Positions 15,836 through 24,978 of a stretch of 64,000 nt of DNA are shown piece after piece. Each line of letters starts with the position of its first letter. Position 1 is the stretch's first letter. The translations under genes were made by a program, and so were the position numbers. This DNA comes from an uncultured Kineothrix sp. (GTDB taxonomy: Bacteria > Bacillota > Clostridia > Lachnospirales > Lachnospiraceae): positions 22,531 through 86,530 of the forward strand of contig CAJUMD010000002.1 in the NCBI GenBank assembly GCA_910587275.1, read 5' to 3'. The notes below the pieces were generated by a model. The model was not told where the DNA came from and ran no database searches. It worked only from the letters and a program-made list of their open reading frames with translations.

Positions 15836-17176
15836 ATGGACAATAGGAGTATTAGGGACAGAATCGAGGATATGAGGGAATGGATATCGGAACATGCCAA
15901 GATTGTGATGCCGGTAATCCTTTTGGTCTGTGTCGCGGTAACGGTTTTTGTGGCGGTCGGTGCAAACCGGAAGGCTGCAGAGGAAGTAGAGGCGCAGATG
16001 ACGGATATCCCCGGACAGAAAGTGGAACCCATCCAGGAGCAGGCGCAGGAGACGGAAGCGGTGCCCCAGCTTGAACTGGAGGAAAATGCTTATCCGGAAG
16101 TCAACGCGTTAATCAGCAGGTATTATGAAGCGGTGGCGCAGGGCGATGTGGATACCGTGGTTTCCATTAATGAATTTATGGAAGAAAAGGAAAAGTTAAG
16201 AATCCGTGAAATGGGAAAATACATTGATTCCTATCCGGAGCTGACGGTTTATACGAAGAAGGGACCGGTAGAGGATTCTTATATCGCATATGTTTACTCA
16301 AAGATGAAGTTTACCGAGTATGAACGGCTGGTACCCGGTATGCAGGCATTTTATGTCTGTACCGATGAAAACGGCGAGTGTTACATCAATGAAGGTGTGG
16401 TAAATTCCATTGAATTGCAGTACATCACGGATGTGTCCTTACAGGATGACGTGGTAGATTTGAATAACCGGATTACGGTGGAATACAATGATATGCTTGC
16501 TTCCGATGAGGAACTTAGGGCATACCTGACGGATTTGTCGGAACGGGTTGATGTTTCCGTCGGTGAGGCTTTGGCGAAGGCGGAGGACGAAGCGGTGAAA
16601 CAGCAGGAGGAAGCGGCACAGGAAGCCGCAGCGGAAGAAGGCGGAACCGAAACGGCGCAGGCGCCGGAGGAAACGCAGGCAGAGACGCCGGTGAGCGTGG
16701 CAGCGACGGTAAAAGCGACTTCGGTGGTAAACGTCAGAAGTTCGGACAGCGAAACTGCGGATAAAGTAGGGAAAGCACAGGTTGGCGATGAATTTCCCCT
16801 TTTGGAAGAACGGGGAAACGGATGGAGCAAAATCACGTTTGAGGGAAAAGACGCTTTCATAAAGAGCGAATATCTGGAAAAAGTAACCGGGGAACTGGCA
16901 TCCAATGACGGAGGCGGCAATGCCGCAACACCGGCGGAAACGCCAAAACCCGCAGAAACCCAGACACAGAGCACATCCTCATCCACTGGTACCGGAGATA
17001 CCGTAACCGTGAAGACGAGCGTTAATGTCAGGAAATCGGCAAGCGAGGACGGGGAGAAACTGGGTCTTGCTTATGAAGGGGATAAGCTGGAACTTGTGAT
17101 GAAACAGGCGGACGGCTGGACGAGGGTGAAGTATAACGGGCAGACGGCTTTCGTGAAATCCGATTTTGTGGAATAA
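15836..17176 (+). CDS. Membrane-anchored protein with two bacterial SH3 domains
   Basis: About 446 residues. A short cytoplasmic start (MDNRSIRDRIEDMREWISEH) is followed by a membrane anchor near residues 23-42, leaving the rest outside. A globular region (about 80-260) contains ALISRYYEAVAQGDVDTVVSI, an NTF2-like start. An Ala/Glu-rich spacer follows (EEAAQEAAAEEGG), then SH3 repeat 1 (KATSVVNVRSSDSETADKVGKAQVGDEF ... FIKSEYLE), a Pro/Thr/Ser linker, and SH3 repeat 2 (TVKTSVNVRKSASEDGEKLGLAYEGDKLEL ... FVKSDFVE). Such domains usually bind peptidoglycan. The frame extends upstream into the tRNA, so the start is uncertain; ATG 15836 follows an AAAGGA. Confidence 0.8.
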   Translation: MDNRSIRDRIEDMREWISEHAKIVMPVILLVCVAVTVFVAVGANRKAAEEVEAQMTDIPGQKVEPIQEQAQETEAVPQLELEENAYPEVNALISRYYEAVAQGDVDTVVSINEFMEEKEKLRIREMGKYIDSYPELTVYTKKGPVEDSYIAYVYSKMKFTEYERLVPGMQAFYVCTDENGECYINEGVVNSIELQYITDVSLQDDVVDLNNRITVEYNDMLASDEELRAYLTDLSERVDVSVGEALAKAEDEAVKQQEEAAQEAAAEEGGTETAQAPEETQAETPVSVAATVKATSVVNVRSSDSETADKVGKAQVGDEFPLLEERGNGWSKITFEGKDAFIKSEYLEKVTGELASNDGGGNAATPAETPKPAETQTQSTSSSTGTGDTVTVKTSVNVRKSASEDGEKLGLAYEGDKLELVMKQADGWTRVKYNGQTAFVKSDFVE

Positions 17177-17235
17177 ATATTTTCCATATACGGGTGCGGA
17201 CAGGTATAGATGGAATCTGATTGGTAAAAATATAA

Positions 17236-17274
17236 GGTGTAGGCACGGAAAGAACGTGTGCCTGCACCTTTTTT
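17236..17274 (+). terminator. Rho-independent terminator of the SH3 protein gene
   Basis: GGTGTAGGCAC (17236-17246) pairs with GTGCCTGCACC (17258-17268), followed by six Ts. A second small palindrome, TTTTTCCATGCATGGAAAAA, overlaps the T tract and could act in the opposite direction. Confidence 0.85.
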
Positions 17275-17322
17275 CCATGCATGGAAAAATCGGATTCGGA
17301 ATAAAGAAAAGGAGACAGAAAC

Positions 17323-17754
17323 ATGAAGAGGGATGATGCGGAAATCCTGCGGGAAGTGCAGAAAAATACGGAGATGGCGATGAAGGCAATCGATACCATC
17401 AGCGAAAAGGTATACGATGATGATTTGGCGGTACAGTTATCCAGACAATCCTTGAAATATTCGGAAATCCATAATAAGGCGCTGGACAAAATCCTGGAGG
17501 GAAAGGCGGAGCCTTACCGGACGAACAATGTCAGCCAAATGATGCTGGTAGGGGGAATCCACTCCAACACGCTGTTTAATACGAGTACCAGCCATATTGC
17601 GGAACTGATGATACAGGGAAGCAACCGGGGAATTACCGATATGTGCAAGGCATTGAACCACCACGAGCGGGCGGGCATGTTTTCTTTGGAAATTGCAAAG
17701 GAACTGATGGATTTTGAGGAAAAAAATATCGAACGGTTGAAGAAATACCTGTGA
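17323..17754 (+). CDS. Small all-helical protein of unknown function
   Basis: A soluble 143-residue protein that I do not recognise. It reads as four helices: residues 3-27 (AEILREVQKNTEMAMKAIDTI), 33-60, 70-105 with SQMMLVGGIHSNTLFNTSTSHIAELMIQGSN, and 110-143 with NHHERAGMFSLEIAKELMDFEEKNIERLKKY. The His and Glu placement in the last helices recalls ferritin-like bundles, but the paired ExxH motifs of a diiron site are not complete. AAGGAGA lies 8 bases before the ATG. It stands between two terminators or promoters and seems to be transcribed alone. Confidence 0.75.
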   Translation: MKRDDAEILREVQKNTEMAMKAIDTISEKVYDDDLAVQLSRQSLKYSEIHNKALDKILEGKAEPYRTNNVSQMMLVGGIHSNTLFNTSTSHIAELMIQGSNRGITDMCKALNHHERAGMFSLEIAKELMDFEEKNIERLKKYL

Positions 17755-17874
17755 GCCTTTAAGCGTGCTTTTCTGACAGCACCATAGATTGTATACATGT
17801 ATTATTGTACAATTTGTATAAAAAACAGCGGAAATCTTTTACAAAACTTTTACGGTTTAATTGCCTAAAGTGTC

Positions 17875-17903
17875 TTGTGCAATCAGTTCCGGCATTATAT
17901 AAT
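17875..17903 (+). promoter_or_regulatory. gdhA: Promoter candidate for gdhA
   Basis: TATAAT at 17898-17903 with TTGTGC 17 bases upstream at 17875-17880. The leader to the ATG is about 85 bases. Further upstream (17788-17822) the sequence is rich in GTATAC and TTGTACAA palindromes, which could be a regulator site. Confidence 0.45.
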
Positions 17904-17995
17904 ATTACGTGGACATGCAGGAAAGCCCTTTGGGCGTAGGAATGACTGTTATGGGACAGACGGTTAACAGATAACAATAAAGGAGGACATGGAAA

Positions 17996-19330
17996 ATGTC
18001 ATATGTTGATGAGGTATTTGATTTAGTAGTGGAAAAGAATCCCGCACAGCCGGAATTCCATCAGGCGGTAAAAGAAGTATTGGAATCCCTCCGTGTGGTC
18101 ATTGAGGCAAATGAGGAGGCATACCGGAAAGATGCGCTTTTGGAAAGGCTGGTAACGCCGGAGCGTCAGTTGCTGTTCCGTGTTCCGTGGGTGGATGACA
18201 AGGGACAGGTTCAGGTGAACAATGCGTTCCGCGTACAGTTCAACAGCGCCATCGGACCTTACAAGGGCGGTTTAAGGCTGCATCCCAGCGTAAACCTTGG
18301 AATCATTAAATTCCTTGGCTTCGAGCAGATTTTCAAAAACTCCCTGACAGGGCTTCCCATCGGCGGCGGCAAGGGTGGTTCCGATTTCGACCCCAAGGGC
18401 AAATCGGACAGGGAAGTGATGGCATTCTGCCAGAGCTTTATGACGGAGTTAAGCAAGTACATAGGAGCTGACACGGATGTTCCTGCCGGTGATATCGGTA
18501 CGGGAGCAAGGGAAATCGGCTTTATGTACGGACAGTATAAAAGGATTAAGGGCGTGTATGAAGGCGTCCTGACCGGTAAGGGATTATCTTACGGCGGTTC
18601 TTTGGCAAGGACGGAAGCTACTGGTTACGGTCTTTTGTACCTGACTGCGGAAATGTTAAAATGCAACGGGCATGACATCAATGGTAAGACCGTTGTCATT
18701 TCCGGTTCCGGTAACGTGGCAATCTACGCATGCCAGAAAGCACAGCAGCTTGGCGCAAAAGTAGTGACCGTATCCGATTCCACGGGCTGGGTATACGATC
18801 CCGAAGGAATCGACGTGGCTCTTTTGAAGGAAGTAAAAGAAGTAAAACGTGCAAGGCTGACCGAATATGCGGCGGCAAGGCCCAGTGCACAGTACCATGA
18901 AGGCAGGGGTGTATGGAGCGTGAAATGTGACGTGGCGCTGCCCTGTGCAACCCAAAACGAACTTTTGCTGGATGATGCGAAGGCATTGGTGGCAAACGGA
19001 TGTATCGCGGTAGCGGAAGGCGCAAATATGCCGACCACGATGGATGCTACCGAATACCTGCAGGCAAACGGCGTGCTGTTTGCACCCGGCAAGGCGGCGA
19101 ATGCAGGCGGTGTGGCAACTTCCGCACTGGAGATGAGCCAGAACTCCGAGCGTCTTAGCTGGACTTTTGAGGAAGTGGACAGCAAATTGCAGAACATTAT
19201 GGTGAATATTTTCCATAACCTGGACGATGCCGCAAAGAAGTACGGAATGGAAGGCAATTATGTGGCAGGCGCGAACATTGCAGGCTTCCTTAAGGTGGCG
19301 GATGCGATGACGGCGCAGGGGATTTGCTAA
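17996..19330 (+). CDS. gdhA: NADP-type glutamate dehydrogenase
   Basis: Makes glutamate from 2-oxoglutarate and ammonium. 444 residues, the normal length of the hexameric bacterial enzyme. The N-terminal catalytic domain has FRVQFNSAIGPYKGGLRLHPSVN and LPIGGGKGGSDFDPKGKSD with the catalytic Lys, then VPAGDIGTGAREIGFMYGQYK. The coenzyme domain has TVVISGSGNVAIYACQKAQQLGAKVVTVSDSTG, whose SD-type end of the second strand favours NADP(H). The C-terminus has VAEGANMPTT and APGKAANAGGVATSALEMSQN. AGGAGGACATGG-type ribosome site. Monocistronic, with a strong terminator. Confidence 0.97.
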   Translation: MSYVDEVFDLVVEKNPAQPEFHQAVKEVLESLRVVIEANEEAYRKDALLERLVTPERQLLFRVPWVDDKGQVQVNNAFRVQFNSAIGPYKGGLRLHPSVNLGIIKFLGFEQIFKNSLTGLPIGGGKGGSDFDPKGKSDREVMAFCQSFMTELSKYIGADTDVPAGDIGTGAREIGFMYGQYKRIKGVYEGVLTGKGLSYGGSLARTEATGYGLLYLTAEMLKCNGHDINGKTVVISGSGNVAIYACQKAQQLGAKVVTVSDSTGWVYDPEGIDVALLKEVKEVKRARLTEYAAARPSAQYHEGRGVWSVKCDVALPCATQNELLLDDAKALVANGCIAVAEGANMPTTMDATEYLQANGVLFAPGKAANAGGVATSALEMSQNSERLSWTFEEVDSKLQNIMVNIFHNLDDAAKKYGMEGNYVAGANIAGFLKVADAMTAQGIC

Positions 19331-19410
19331 TCCTGTATTTTAAGAATGGTTATGCGGAAAAGTCCTTTGAATGAATAGGATAAGAGAAGTGTCAGAATAT
19401 CCGGAAGTGA

Positions 19411-19447
19411 AAGCCGTAAAATCCCACATTGGATTTTACGGCTTTTC
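19411..19447 (+). terminator. gdhA: Rho-independent terminator of gdhA
   Basis: AAGCCGTAAAATCC (19411-19424) and GGATTTTACGGCTT (19431-19444) form a perfect 14-bp stem with a 6-base loop, running into TTTTCT. The A/T run on both sides would let it work in either direction. Confidence 0.9.
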
Positions 19448-19585
19448 TGCGTATGATATATAAGTATAGATAGATAAAAGAAGGATATTACCCATATTTT
19501 GCTGTCATGACGGAAGGGAAAACAGAACTTGGGATTGGGAATAAATAGAGCGGAATAAAAGTTCCCAAACCGTAAAATATAATGA

Positions 19586-19613
19586 TTGTATTACCCCGGA
19601 AGTATGGTAAAAT
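19586..19613 (+). promoter_or_regulatory. Promoter candidate for the diguanylate cyclase gene
   Basis: TTGTAT (19586-19591) and TAAAAT (19608-19613) with a 16-base spacer, 45 bases before ATG 19659. The 328-base gap after gdhA holds only the gdhA terminator and this promoter; I see no riboswitch in it. Confidence 0.45.
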
Positions 19614-19658
19614 AATAGTAATCAGTTGATATGCGCATTATATTTTGGGGAAAATCAT

Positions 19659-21326
19659 ATGATAAAAAGATGGAAAGCGGTTTTATGGTTTATTGTGGGG
19701 GTCCTGTTTATGGCAGCCGGTATCCGTGCGGTGCAGGTACGGGCTGTGGGGGCGGATGTGAAGGGACGGGTGCTGTTTATCAGCTCCTATTCCTATGCAT
19801 GGGATGCGGTGCAGATACAGATTGAGGGCATCAAGGCAGGGATAGGACCCGAGGTGGTGCTGGATTATGAATTTATGGATACCAAGAGGGTGAGTGACGA
19901 GGTTTCGGAGCGGCAGTTTTACGAAGGACTGGCGTACCGCATGTCCAAAGTGGAGCCTTATGACGTGGTTATTTTGGGAGATGATGCGGCGCTTTTGTTT
20001 GCGGTAAAGTATAGGGCGGAACTGTTCCAGGGGATTCCATTGGTATTTGAAGGGGTCAATAATGAGGAACTGGCGCTGGAGCTGGCAAAGGACCCGCTGA
20101 TTACCGGTGTGGTGGAGCAGTTATCTTTGGAGAAAAACATTGATTTCGGGAGAAAACTGTTTCCGGACGCAAAAAAAGTCGTTGCAATACTGGATAACAG
20201 CATAACGGGGCAGGCAGACCGCGGTTCGTTTTATGCCTGTGCGGAAAAATTTCCCGACATGGAATTTTCGGAAATCAATGCTTCCGAGCTGTCCGGCAAC
20301 GAATTGCGTCAGCAACTCGGTCAGGTAGGGGAGGACAGCATCCTGATTTATATCATTATGACCGAAGATGCCAACGGGAAACAGTACAGCGACCGGGAAG
20401 CCATCCAAATGATTGTAAACAACGCGCGGGTTCCTGCCATGCGGATGGTAGAAGCGAGCGTAGGGGAAGGTCTTTTGGGCGGCAATATGGTGTCTATGTA
20501 TAAATCCGGTGAGATCGTGGCGGATATTTCCATGAAAATCATGCAGGGAGCGGACAGCAGCAATATCGCCGTGGTGGACAGCCCAAACGTATACTGCGTG
20601 GACGAACGGGTGATGGAGAAATTTGATTTGGATATGTCCCTGCTGCCGGAGGGAACGGTAATCGTGAATCACCAGCCGGATTTTTGGGAAAGAAACAGGG
20701 AAGTGTTGATTCCGGGAAGCATTTTGGTGGGGGCAATGCTGGTAATTATGGCATGGGTCATGTTTGACAACATCAGACGCAGGAGGCTGCTGGAAGAACT
20801 GGAACAGGCGAGGGGGATTATGGAATCCGCTTCTTTGCACGATTTCCTTACGGGGCTGCCGAACCGGAGCAAGTTCATGAAGGATTTGGAGACCGTGATT
20901 GGCGGAAAGGTTCCGTGTACGATTTTTATGCTGGATATTGACGATTTTAAGCATATTAATGATACATACGGACATACGGCAGGGGATGAGGCGTTAAAGC
21001 AGTTGGCGGAAAGGCTGATGGGAATGCAGTCGCAGCTTTTGACTCCTTACCGTTTTGCAGGGGACGAGTTTATTATGATACTGAAAAGCAACCAAAGAAA
21101 GATTGTGGAGAAAACGGCATACCAATGCCGCCAGATTTTTACCCTGCCGTTTTGTCTGGCGGGGGAGGACCGGAAGGTATGCGGGAGTATCGGTATTGCC
21201 TCCTATCCTTCGGATGCGGCGGATATCGAGCAGTTGATTGTCTGTGCGGATGACGCCATGTACCAGGTGAAGAAAAGCGGGAAGAATAACTTTGCATTTT
21301 ACGGCGGAACCGGGCAGGAAGCGTAA
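19659..21326 (+). CDS. Membrane diguanylate cyclase with an ABC-type substrate-binding sensor domain
   Basis: Probable producer of c-di-GMP under control of an external ligand. Residues 1-28 are a signal anchor (MIKRWKAVLWFIVGVLF). The extracellular region to about residue 335 resembles the ABC_sub_bind fold (RVLFISSYSYAWDAVQIQIEGI, DYEFMDTKR, DVVILGDDAALLFAVKY, LVFEGVN). A second helix follows near 343-365, then a GGDEF domain: DFLTGLPNRSKF, FMLDIDDFKHINDTYGHTAGDEAL and the active-site loop YRFAGDEF. The first Gly of GGDEF is Ala; some cyclases with AGDEF are active. No EAL domain. ATG 19659 follows GGGG; the upstream TTG 19626 is unlikely. Confidence 0.88.
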   Translation: MIKRWKAVLWFIVGVLFMAAGIRAVQVRAVGADVKGRVLFISSYSYAWDAVQIQIEGIKAGIGPEVVLDYEFMDTKRVSDEVSERQFYEGLAYRMSKVEPYDVVILGDDAALLFAVKYRAELFQGIPLVFEGVNNEELALELAKDPLITGVVEQLSLEKNIDFGRKLFPDAKKVVAILDNSITGQADRGSFYACAEKFPDMEFSEINASELSGNELRQQLGQVGEDSILIYIIMTEDANGKQYSDREAIQMIVNNARVPAMRMVEASVGEGLLGGNMVSMYKSGEIVADISMKIMQGADSSNIAVVDSPNVYCVDERVMEKFDLDMSLLPEGTVIVNHQPDFWERNREVLIPGSILVGAMLVIMAWVMFDNIRRRRLLEELEQARGIMESASLHDFLTGLPNRSKFMKDLETVIGGKVPCTIFMLDIDDFKHINDTYGHTAGDEALKQLAERLMGMQSQLLTPYRFAGDEFIMILKSNQRKIVEKTAYQCRQIFTLPFCLAGEDRKVCGSIGIASYPSDAADIEQLIVCADDAMYQVKKSGKNNFAFYGGTGQEA

Positions 21327-21365
21327 GGAAAGGGAAACGGACAGGGAAAAAGGAAGCGGCAGGCA

Positions 21366-22400
21366 ATGGAAGAAGACAGGAGGGTCACGATTAAGGATAT
21401 TGCGGAGCGTTTGGGAGTAAGCACGGCGACGGTATCCAATGTCATTCACGGCAAGACGAAAAAAATATCCGCAGCCACTGTAAGCAGGGTCCAGCAGGAA
21501 CTGGAAGAAAGCGGTTATATTCCCAATATGGCGGCGGTACTGTTGGCACAGAATACGTCGCGGATTGTATGTGTCGTACTGTCGGACGATAAGCGGTATG
21601 AAGGAAAGATGCTGGAAGACCCTTTTGTCAGCGGGGTGTTAAACGGTCTTTCCAAGGAACTGAAAAAGAGAAATTATTTTATGATGATACAGGAAGAAAA
21701 GGATATGGGACGGGTCGTCCAGTATGCTTCCATGTGGAACATGGCAGGGCTGGTACTGATTGGTTACTGTGAGCAGGATTATGAAACGCTGCGGAGCAGG
21801 ATGCATATCCCTTTTGTCGTGCTGGATTCCTATAAAAAGCAGATGCAGCACTTTTCCGATGCGGGACTGGATAACCTGGCAGGCGGGGAGCTGGCGGGAC
21901 GGTATCTGTGGGAAAAGGGGCACCGGAAGGTAATGTATCTTGCGGACAACAAGGAAGAATGCGATTTGGACCGGTATAAGGGAATGTGCAGGGTTTTCCG
22001 GGAAAAGGGTGTTGTATGCGGGGATGGGGACTACCAACTGGTCAGTTGTTACCGGGAAGAACGGCTTAAGGATATGAACCGGATTTGCGGGACGTATTTT
22101 GTTGGGCAGAAAGGATATACGGCGGTGTTTTGCGCTTCGGATTTGTATGCCATTGAATTTATGCGGGTTTTGCAGGACCGGGGTGTGGAGATACCGAAGG
22201 ATGTATCGGTGATGGGATTTGACGGTATTCCGGCAGGTGGGATGGTGAGTCCGGCATTAACCACGGTAAAGCAGGATTTGGAAGAACGGGCGGGAATGGC
22301 GGTAAGGCTTTTGGAGGAACTGATGGAAGGGGGGAGGGGAAGGTCGGAACTGGTGGGTGTTGCACTTGTGGAGCGGGAGAGCGTAGGCAGCGTATTTTGA
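21366..22400 (+). CDS. LacI-family transcriptional regulator
   Basis: The N-terminal helix-turn-helix is VTIKDIAERLGVSTATVSNVIHGKTKKISAATVSRVQQELEESGYIPN. The effector domain is a periplasmic-binding-protein-like fold (IVCVVLSDDKRYEGKMLEDPFVSGVLNGLSKEL, LVLIGYCEQDYETL, FVVLDSY, GHRKVMYLAD, AVFCASDLYAIEFMRVLQDRGVEIPKDVSVMGFDGIPAG). 344 residues. It follows the cyclase gene by 39 bases on the same strand and is followed by a terminator, so the two may share a transcript. No sugar genes flank it, and its effector cannot be guessed. Confidence 0.93.
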   Translation: MEEDRRVTIKDIAERLGVSTATVSNVIHGKTKKISAATVSRVQQELEESGYIPNMAAVLLAQNTSRIVCVVLSDDKRYEGKMLEDPFVSGVLNGLSKELKKRNYFMMIQEEKDMGRVVQYASMWNMAGLVLIGYCEQDYETLRSRMHIPFVVLDSYKKQMQHFSDAGLDNLAGGELAGRYLWEKGHRKVMYLADNKEECDLDRYKGMCRVFREKGVVCGDGDYQLVSCYREERLKDMNRICGTYFVGQKGYTAVFCASDLYAIEFMRVLQDRGVEIPKDVSVMGFDGIPAGGMVSPALTTVKQDLEERAGMAVRLLEELMEGGRGRSELVGVALVERESVGSVF

Positions 22401-22442
22401 TGCTTTTGCCGTGATGGAATAACCGGACAGGGTGATGAAAAG

Positions 22443-22477
22443 GAATGAAAGGGAAACTGCCTTTGCATTCTTTTTTT
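22443..22477 (+). terminator. Rho-independent terminator after the LacI-family gene
   Basis: GAATGAAAGG (22443-22452) pairs with CCTTTGCATTC (22460-22470, one bulge), followed by seven Ts. The next bases (ATGCCCAGCCCCATGCA) match the start of the hairpin cluster after efp. Confidence 0.8.
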
Positions 22478-22562
22478 ATGCCCAGCCCCATGCAATGGGA
22501 AAATTTGTGGAATATGACGAAAATTCCGTATGTTTTTTGGAAAGGGTTACGCGATTAACCTA

Positions 22563-22591
22563 TTGTGGTTTGTGGAATGCAGGGATATGAT
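22563..22591 (+). promoter_or_regulatory. Promoter candidate for the MATE transporter gene
   Basis: TTGTGG (22563-22568) and TATGAT (22586-22591) with a 17-base spacer. A purine-rich leader follows. Confidence 0.4.
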
Positions 22592-22642
22592 TTTAAAAGA
22601 AAGGAAAGAAGGTACGGGCGGAAAAAGAGAATGTCATAATGT

Positions 22643-24109
22643 ATGGGGAAAAAGGATATGGGTGGAAAGGACAGGACGGAAATGGACGGAAAAGAAATGG
22701 ACAGAAAAAAAGCGGACAGAAAAGAAGACGGAAAAAAAGAAATGGATGGAACAGGGATTCAAGGATATTTTAGGGAAATGATGGAAATAGGGCTTCCGGT
22801 TACGCTGCAATGTATATTCCAGGCATCTTACGGGCTGGTGGACCAGTTGATGGTCGGGAGGTTAGGGACGGTGAGCATTGCGGGAAGCGGGCTGGGCGCT
22901 AAGTTTTCCGGGTTGGCGATGGTGACGGTTTCTTCCGTTGCGGCAGTCGCATCGATTTTGGTGGCACAGTACCACGGCGCGGGGGAGGAGGAGGGAAAAA
23001 GCAGGAGTTTCTTCTACTGCCTGTATATCGGGCTTTTGGTAATGCTCCTGTTTTTACTGCCTTCGGTTTTGGTACCGGAGAAGATTATGGGGATTTATTC
23101 CACGGATTTGGAGACCGTGGCTTTGGCAGGGAAGTATCTGCGGATTGTCGGCGCCAGCTTCTTACCGATGACGGTTACACTTATGGTTTCGGCATACCTT
23201 AGGAGTTCCGGGCGCAGCAAACCGCCCATGTATGCTGGTTTGCTCAGCATGGGGGTAAATATTTTCCTAAACTATATTTTTATTTTCGGAAAAATCGGGA
23301 TGCCGGTGATGGGGCTTATGGGGGCGGGGTACGGGACACTTGCCGCAAGGAGCGTGGAATGTGCGGTACTGGTTGCGGTGATGGTTTACTATAAAAGGCG
23401 CAGAGTGGTGTATCTTGTTTTGCCAGGAAGTTTGGATATGGGATTTTTGGGGAAAATATCCGTTATTGTCCTGCCGATTCTCCTGAATGAATTCAGTTGG
23501 AGCATTGGGGAAAATATTTATGCGGCTGTTTACGGCAGGATGGGGACGGCGGCTTTGGCGGCAACCGTGCTTTTGAATCCCCTGATGGGAATGTTTATCG
23601 GGATGTTCCAAGGGGTATCCTCGGCAGCAGGCGTTATGGTCGGAAAACGGCTGGGGAGGAACGAAAGGGAGGAGGCGCGGAAAGTATCCAAATACCTGAT
23701 GAAAGTAGGATTCGCAGGTTCCGTTGCCGTGGCGGCGCTGCTTTTCGTTCTGGCTGGGCAGTATGTGCGGCTGTTTGACATTGAGCCGGAGGTGGCAGGG
23801 CTTGCGCAGTATTTGGTTTATGCGTTGGCATTGGTGATTTTTGCCAAAATCCTGAACATGATTTTGGCGGGAGGAATTCTCCGAAGCGGCGGAAATACGA
23901 AGTATACGTTTGCCATCGACTGTATAGGGACATGGGTGTTTGGCGTTCCTTTGGCGTATTTGGGGGCATTTGTATGGAGACTGCCGGTTTATTGGGTCTA
24001 TTTTATTTTGTCTCAGGAGGAAGTGGTACGGCTTCTGATTGCCGGGTGCGTGTTTGGCAGGGAAGGCTGGATGCGGAACCTGACGGAAAACAGCCAGGCG
24101 GAAAAATAA
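22643..24109 (+). CDS. MATE-family multidrug/cation antiporter
   Basis: Twelve membrane helices in two six-helix halves. The signatures are IGLPVTLQCIFQASYGLVDQLMVGRLG at the first helix, VAQYHGAGEEE after the second, YLRSSGRSKPPM, and in the second half SWSIGENIYAAVYGRMGTAALAA with GGILRSGGNTKYTF. It would export drugs or other cations using a Na+ or H+ gradient. The first 35 codons are an odd Lys/Asp/Met/Glu repeat (KDMGGKDRTEMDGKEMDRKKAD) encoded by purine-rich DNA; other MATE proteins lack it. Real translation may start at 22658 or 22742. The start is therefore uncertain, the family is not. Confidence 0.9.
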   Translation: MGKKDMGGKDRTEMDGKEMDRKKADRKEDGKKEMDGTGIQGYFREMMEIGLPVTLQCIFQASYGLVDQLMVGRLGTVSIAGSGLGAKFSGLAMVTVSSVAAVASILVAQYHGAGEEEGKSRSFFYCLYIGLLVMLLFLLPSVLVPEKIMGIYSTDLETVALAGKYLRIVGASFLPMTVTLMVSAYLRSSGRSKPPMYAGLLSMGVNIFLNYIFIFGKIGMPVMGLMGAGYGTLAARSVECAVLVAVMVYYKRRRVVYLVLPGSLDMGFLGKISVIVLPILLNEFSWSIGENIYAAVYGRMGTAALAATVLLNPLMGMFIGMFQGVSSAAGVMVGKRLGRNEREEARKVSKYLMKVGFAGSVAVAALLFVLAGQYVRLFDIEPEVAGLAQYLVYALALVIFAKILNMILAGGILRSGGNTKYTFAIDCIGTWVFGVPLAYLGAFVWRLPVYWVYFILSQEEVVRLLIAGCVFGREGWMRNLTENSQAEK

Positions 24110-24177
24110 TGGAAACTGCCGCCTTGTATTTACCGGCTAAGACAGGGAAAACTGCAAAGTGATTGGCGCACGGCTCC

Positions 24178-24741
24178 TTATAAATTAAGGAATGTGGCGA
24201 TGTTGGAAAAATTGATGTATAAATCGTCAAACAAGTTGACTTTGATAATGGAATCGAAGGTATAAGGGACATGAAAGAGGTTTCCCTTAAAATAGTTTAC
24301 GGACACGCTCCGCCTTTTCGGGTCTACAATCCAGTATTCATGTACGCCGTGTTCATAATAGCAGTGAAGTTTGCGGACATAAACGTCTGCGGCATTGGCG
24401 GGGGATGCGATTTCCATAATGAAATCAGGGGTTCCCATGCAGAGGGTTCCGGACAGTTTGTGCCGGTTACACACGACCATGATGTCCGGGTGGACAATGG
24501 TAAGGGGCTGTTTGGTCAGGACGACGTCAAACGGCGCGGGAATCACTTCGCAGTCTTCCTGTTTCTGGCTGGCATAGGAACAAAGCCGTTCCGTAAGTTC
24601 CGACCGGATGGCGCGGTGTATCCTGGAAGTGGCGGGCAGATAACGCAACTGTCCGCCGAAGACTTCTGCCCTTGGATAATCGGGAAGGCTCCGGTATTGT
24701 TCAAAAGTAAGGATTTCCTGTTGCGGCTGTAATTCAGACAT
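24178..24741 (-). CDS. Uma2-family (DUF820) putative nuclease
   Basis: 187 residues with the PD-(D/E)xK-like core of the Uma2 family: the substrate strand YRAEVFGG-like segment (DYPRAEVFGGQLRYLPATSRIHRAI), IVHPDIMVVCN, PDFIMEIASPANAADVYVRKLHCYYEHGVHEYWIVDP, with Asp, Glu and Lys in family positions. These proteins are widespread in cyanobacteria and some Firmicutes. They are predicted nucleases, sometimes linked to mobile DNA, but no activity is firmly assigned. The gene is on the minus strand between two + strand genes, convergent with the MATE gene. No antitoxin-like partner is seen. Confidence 0.85.
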   Translation of the reverse strand: MSELQPQQEILTFEQYRSLPDYPRAEVFGGQLRYLPATSRIHRAIRSELTERLCSYASQKQEDCEVIPAPFDVVLTKQPLTIVHPDIMVVCNRHKLSGTLCMGTPDFIMEIASPANAADVYVRKLHCYYEHGVHEYWIVDPKRRSVSVNYFKGNLFHVPYTFDSIIKVNLFDDLYINFSNIATFLNL

Positions 24742-24978
24742 GGGCGGTTCCTTTCATTGACGGGGTATCCGTATGTATTGTAATATATGTATTATACATG
24801 ATAAGCGGGAAAAGAGATAGTGTTTCTTTTGGGGATACGCGGAAATTGGTAACATTGCAGGCGGAACTGTTGCGGAAATTGGATATAGGAAGAAGGAAAA
24901 AGGGAAAAAACAAAAGTAATATTGGCATAAGTATGATATAATTGCGGTATAAGATGAAAAAAATATATGAGGGAAGAA

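Noticed and set aside
22600..22760. CRISPR-like or tandem repeat array
   Set aside because: The purine-rich units are short, irregular and coding; no spaced identical repeats were seen. No CRISPR array was found elsewhere in the window.
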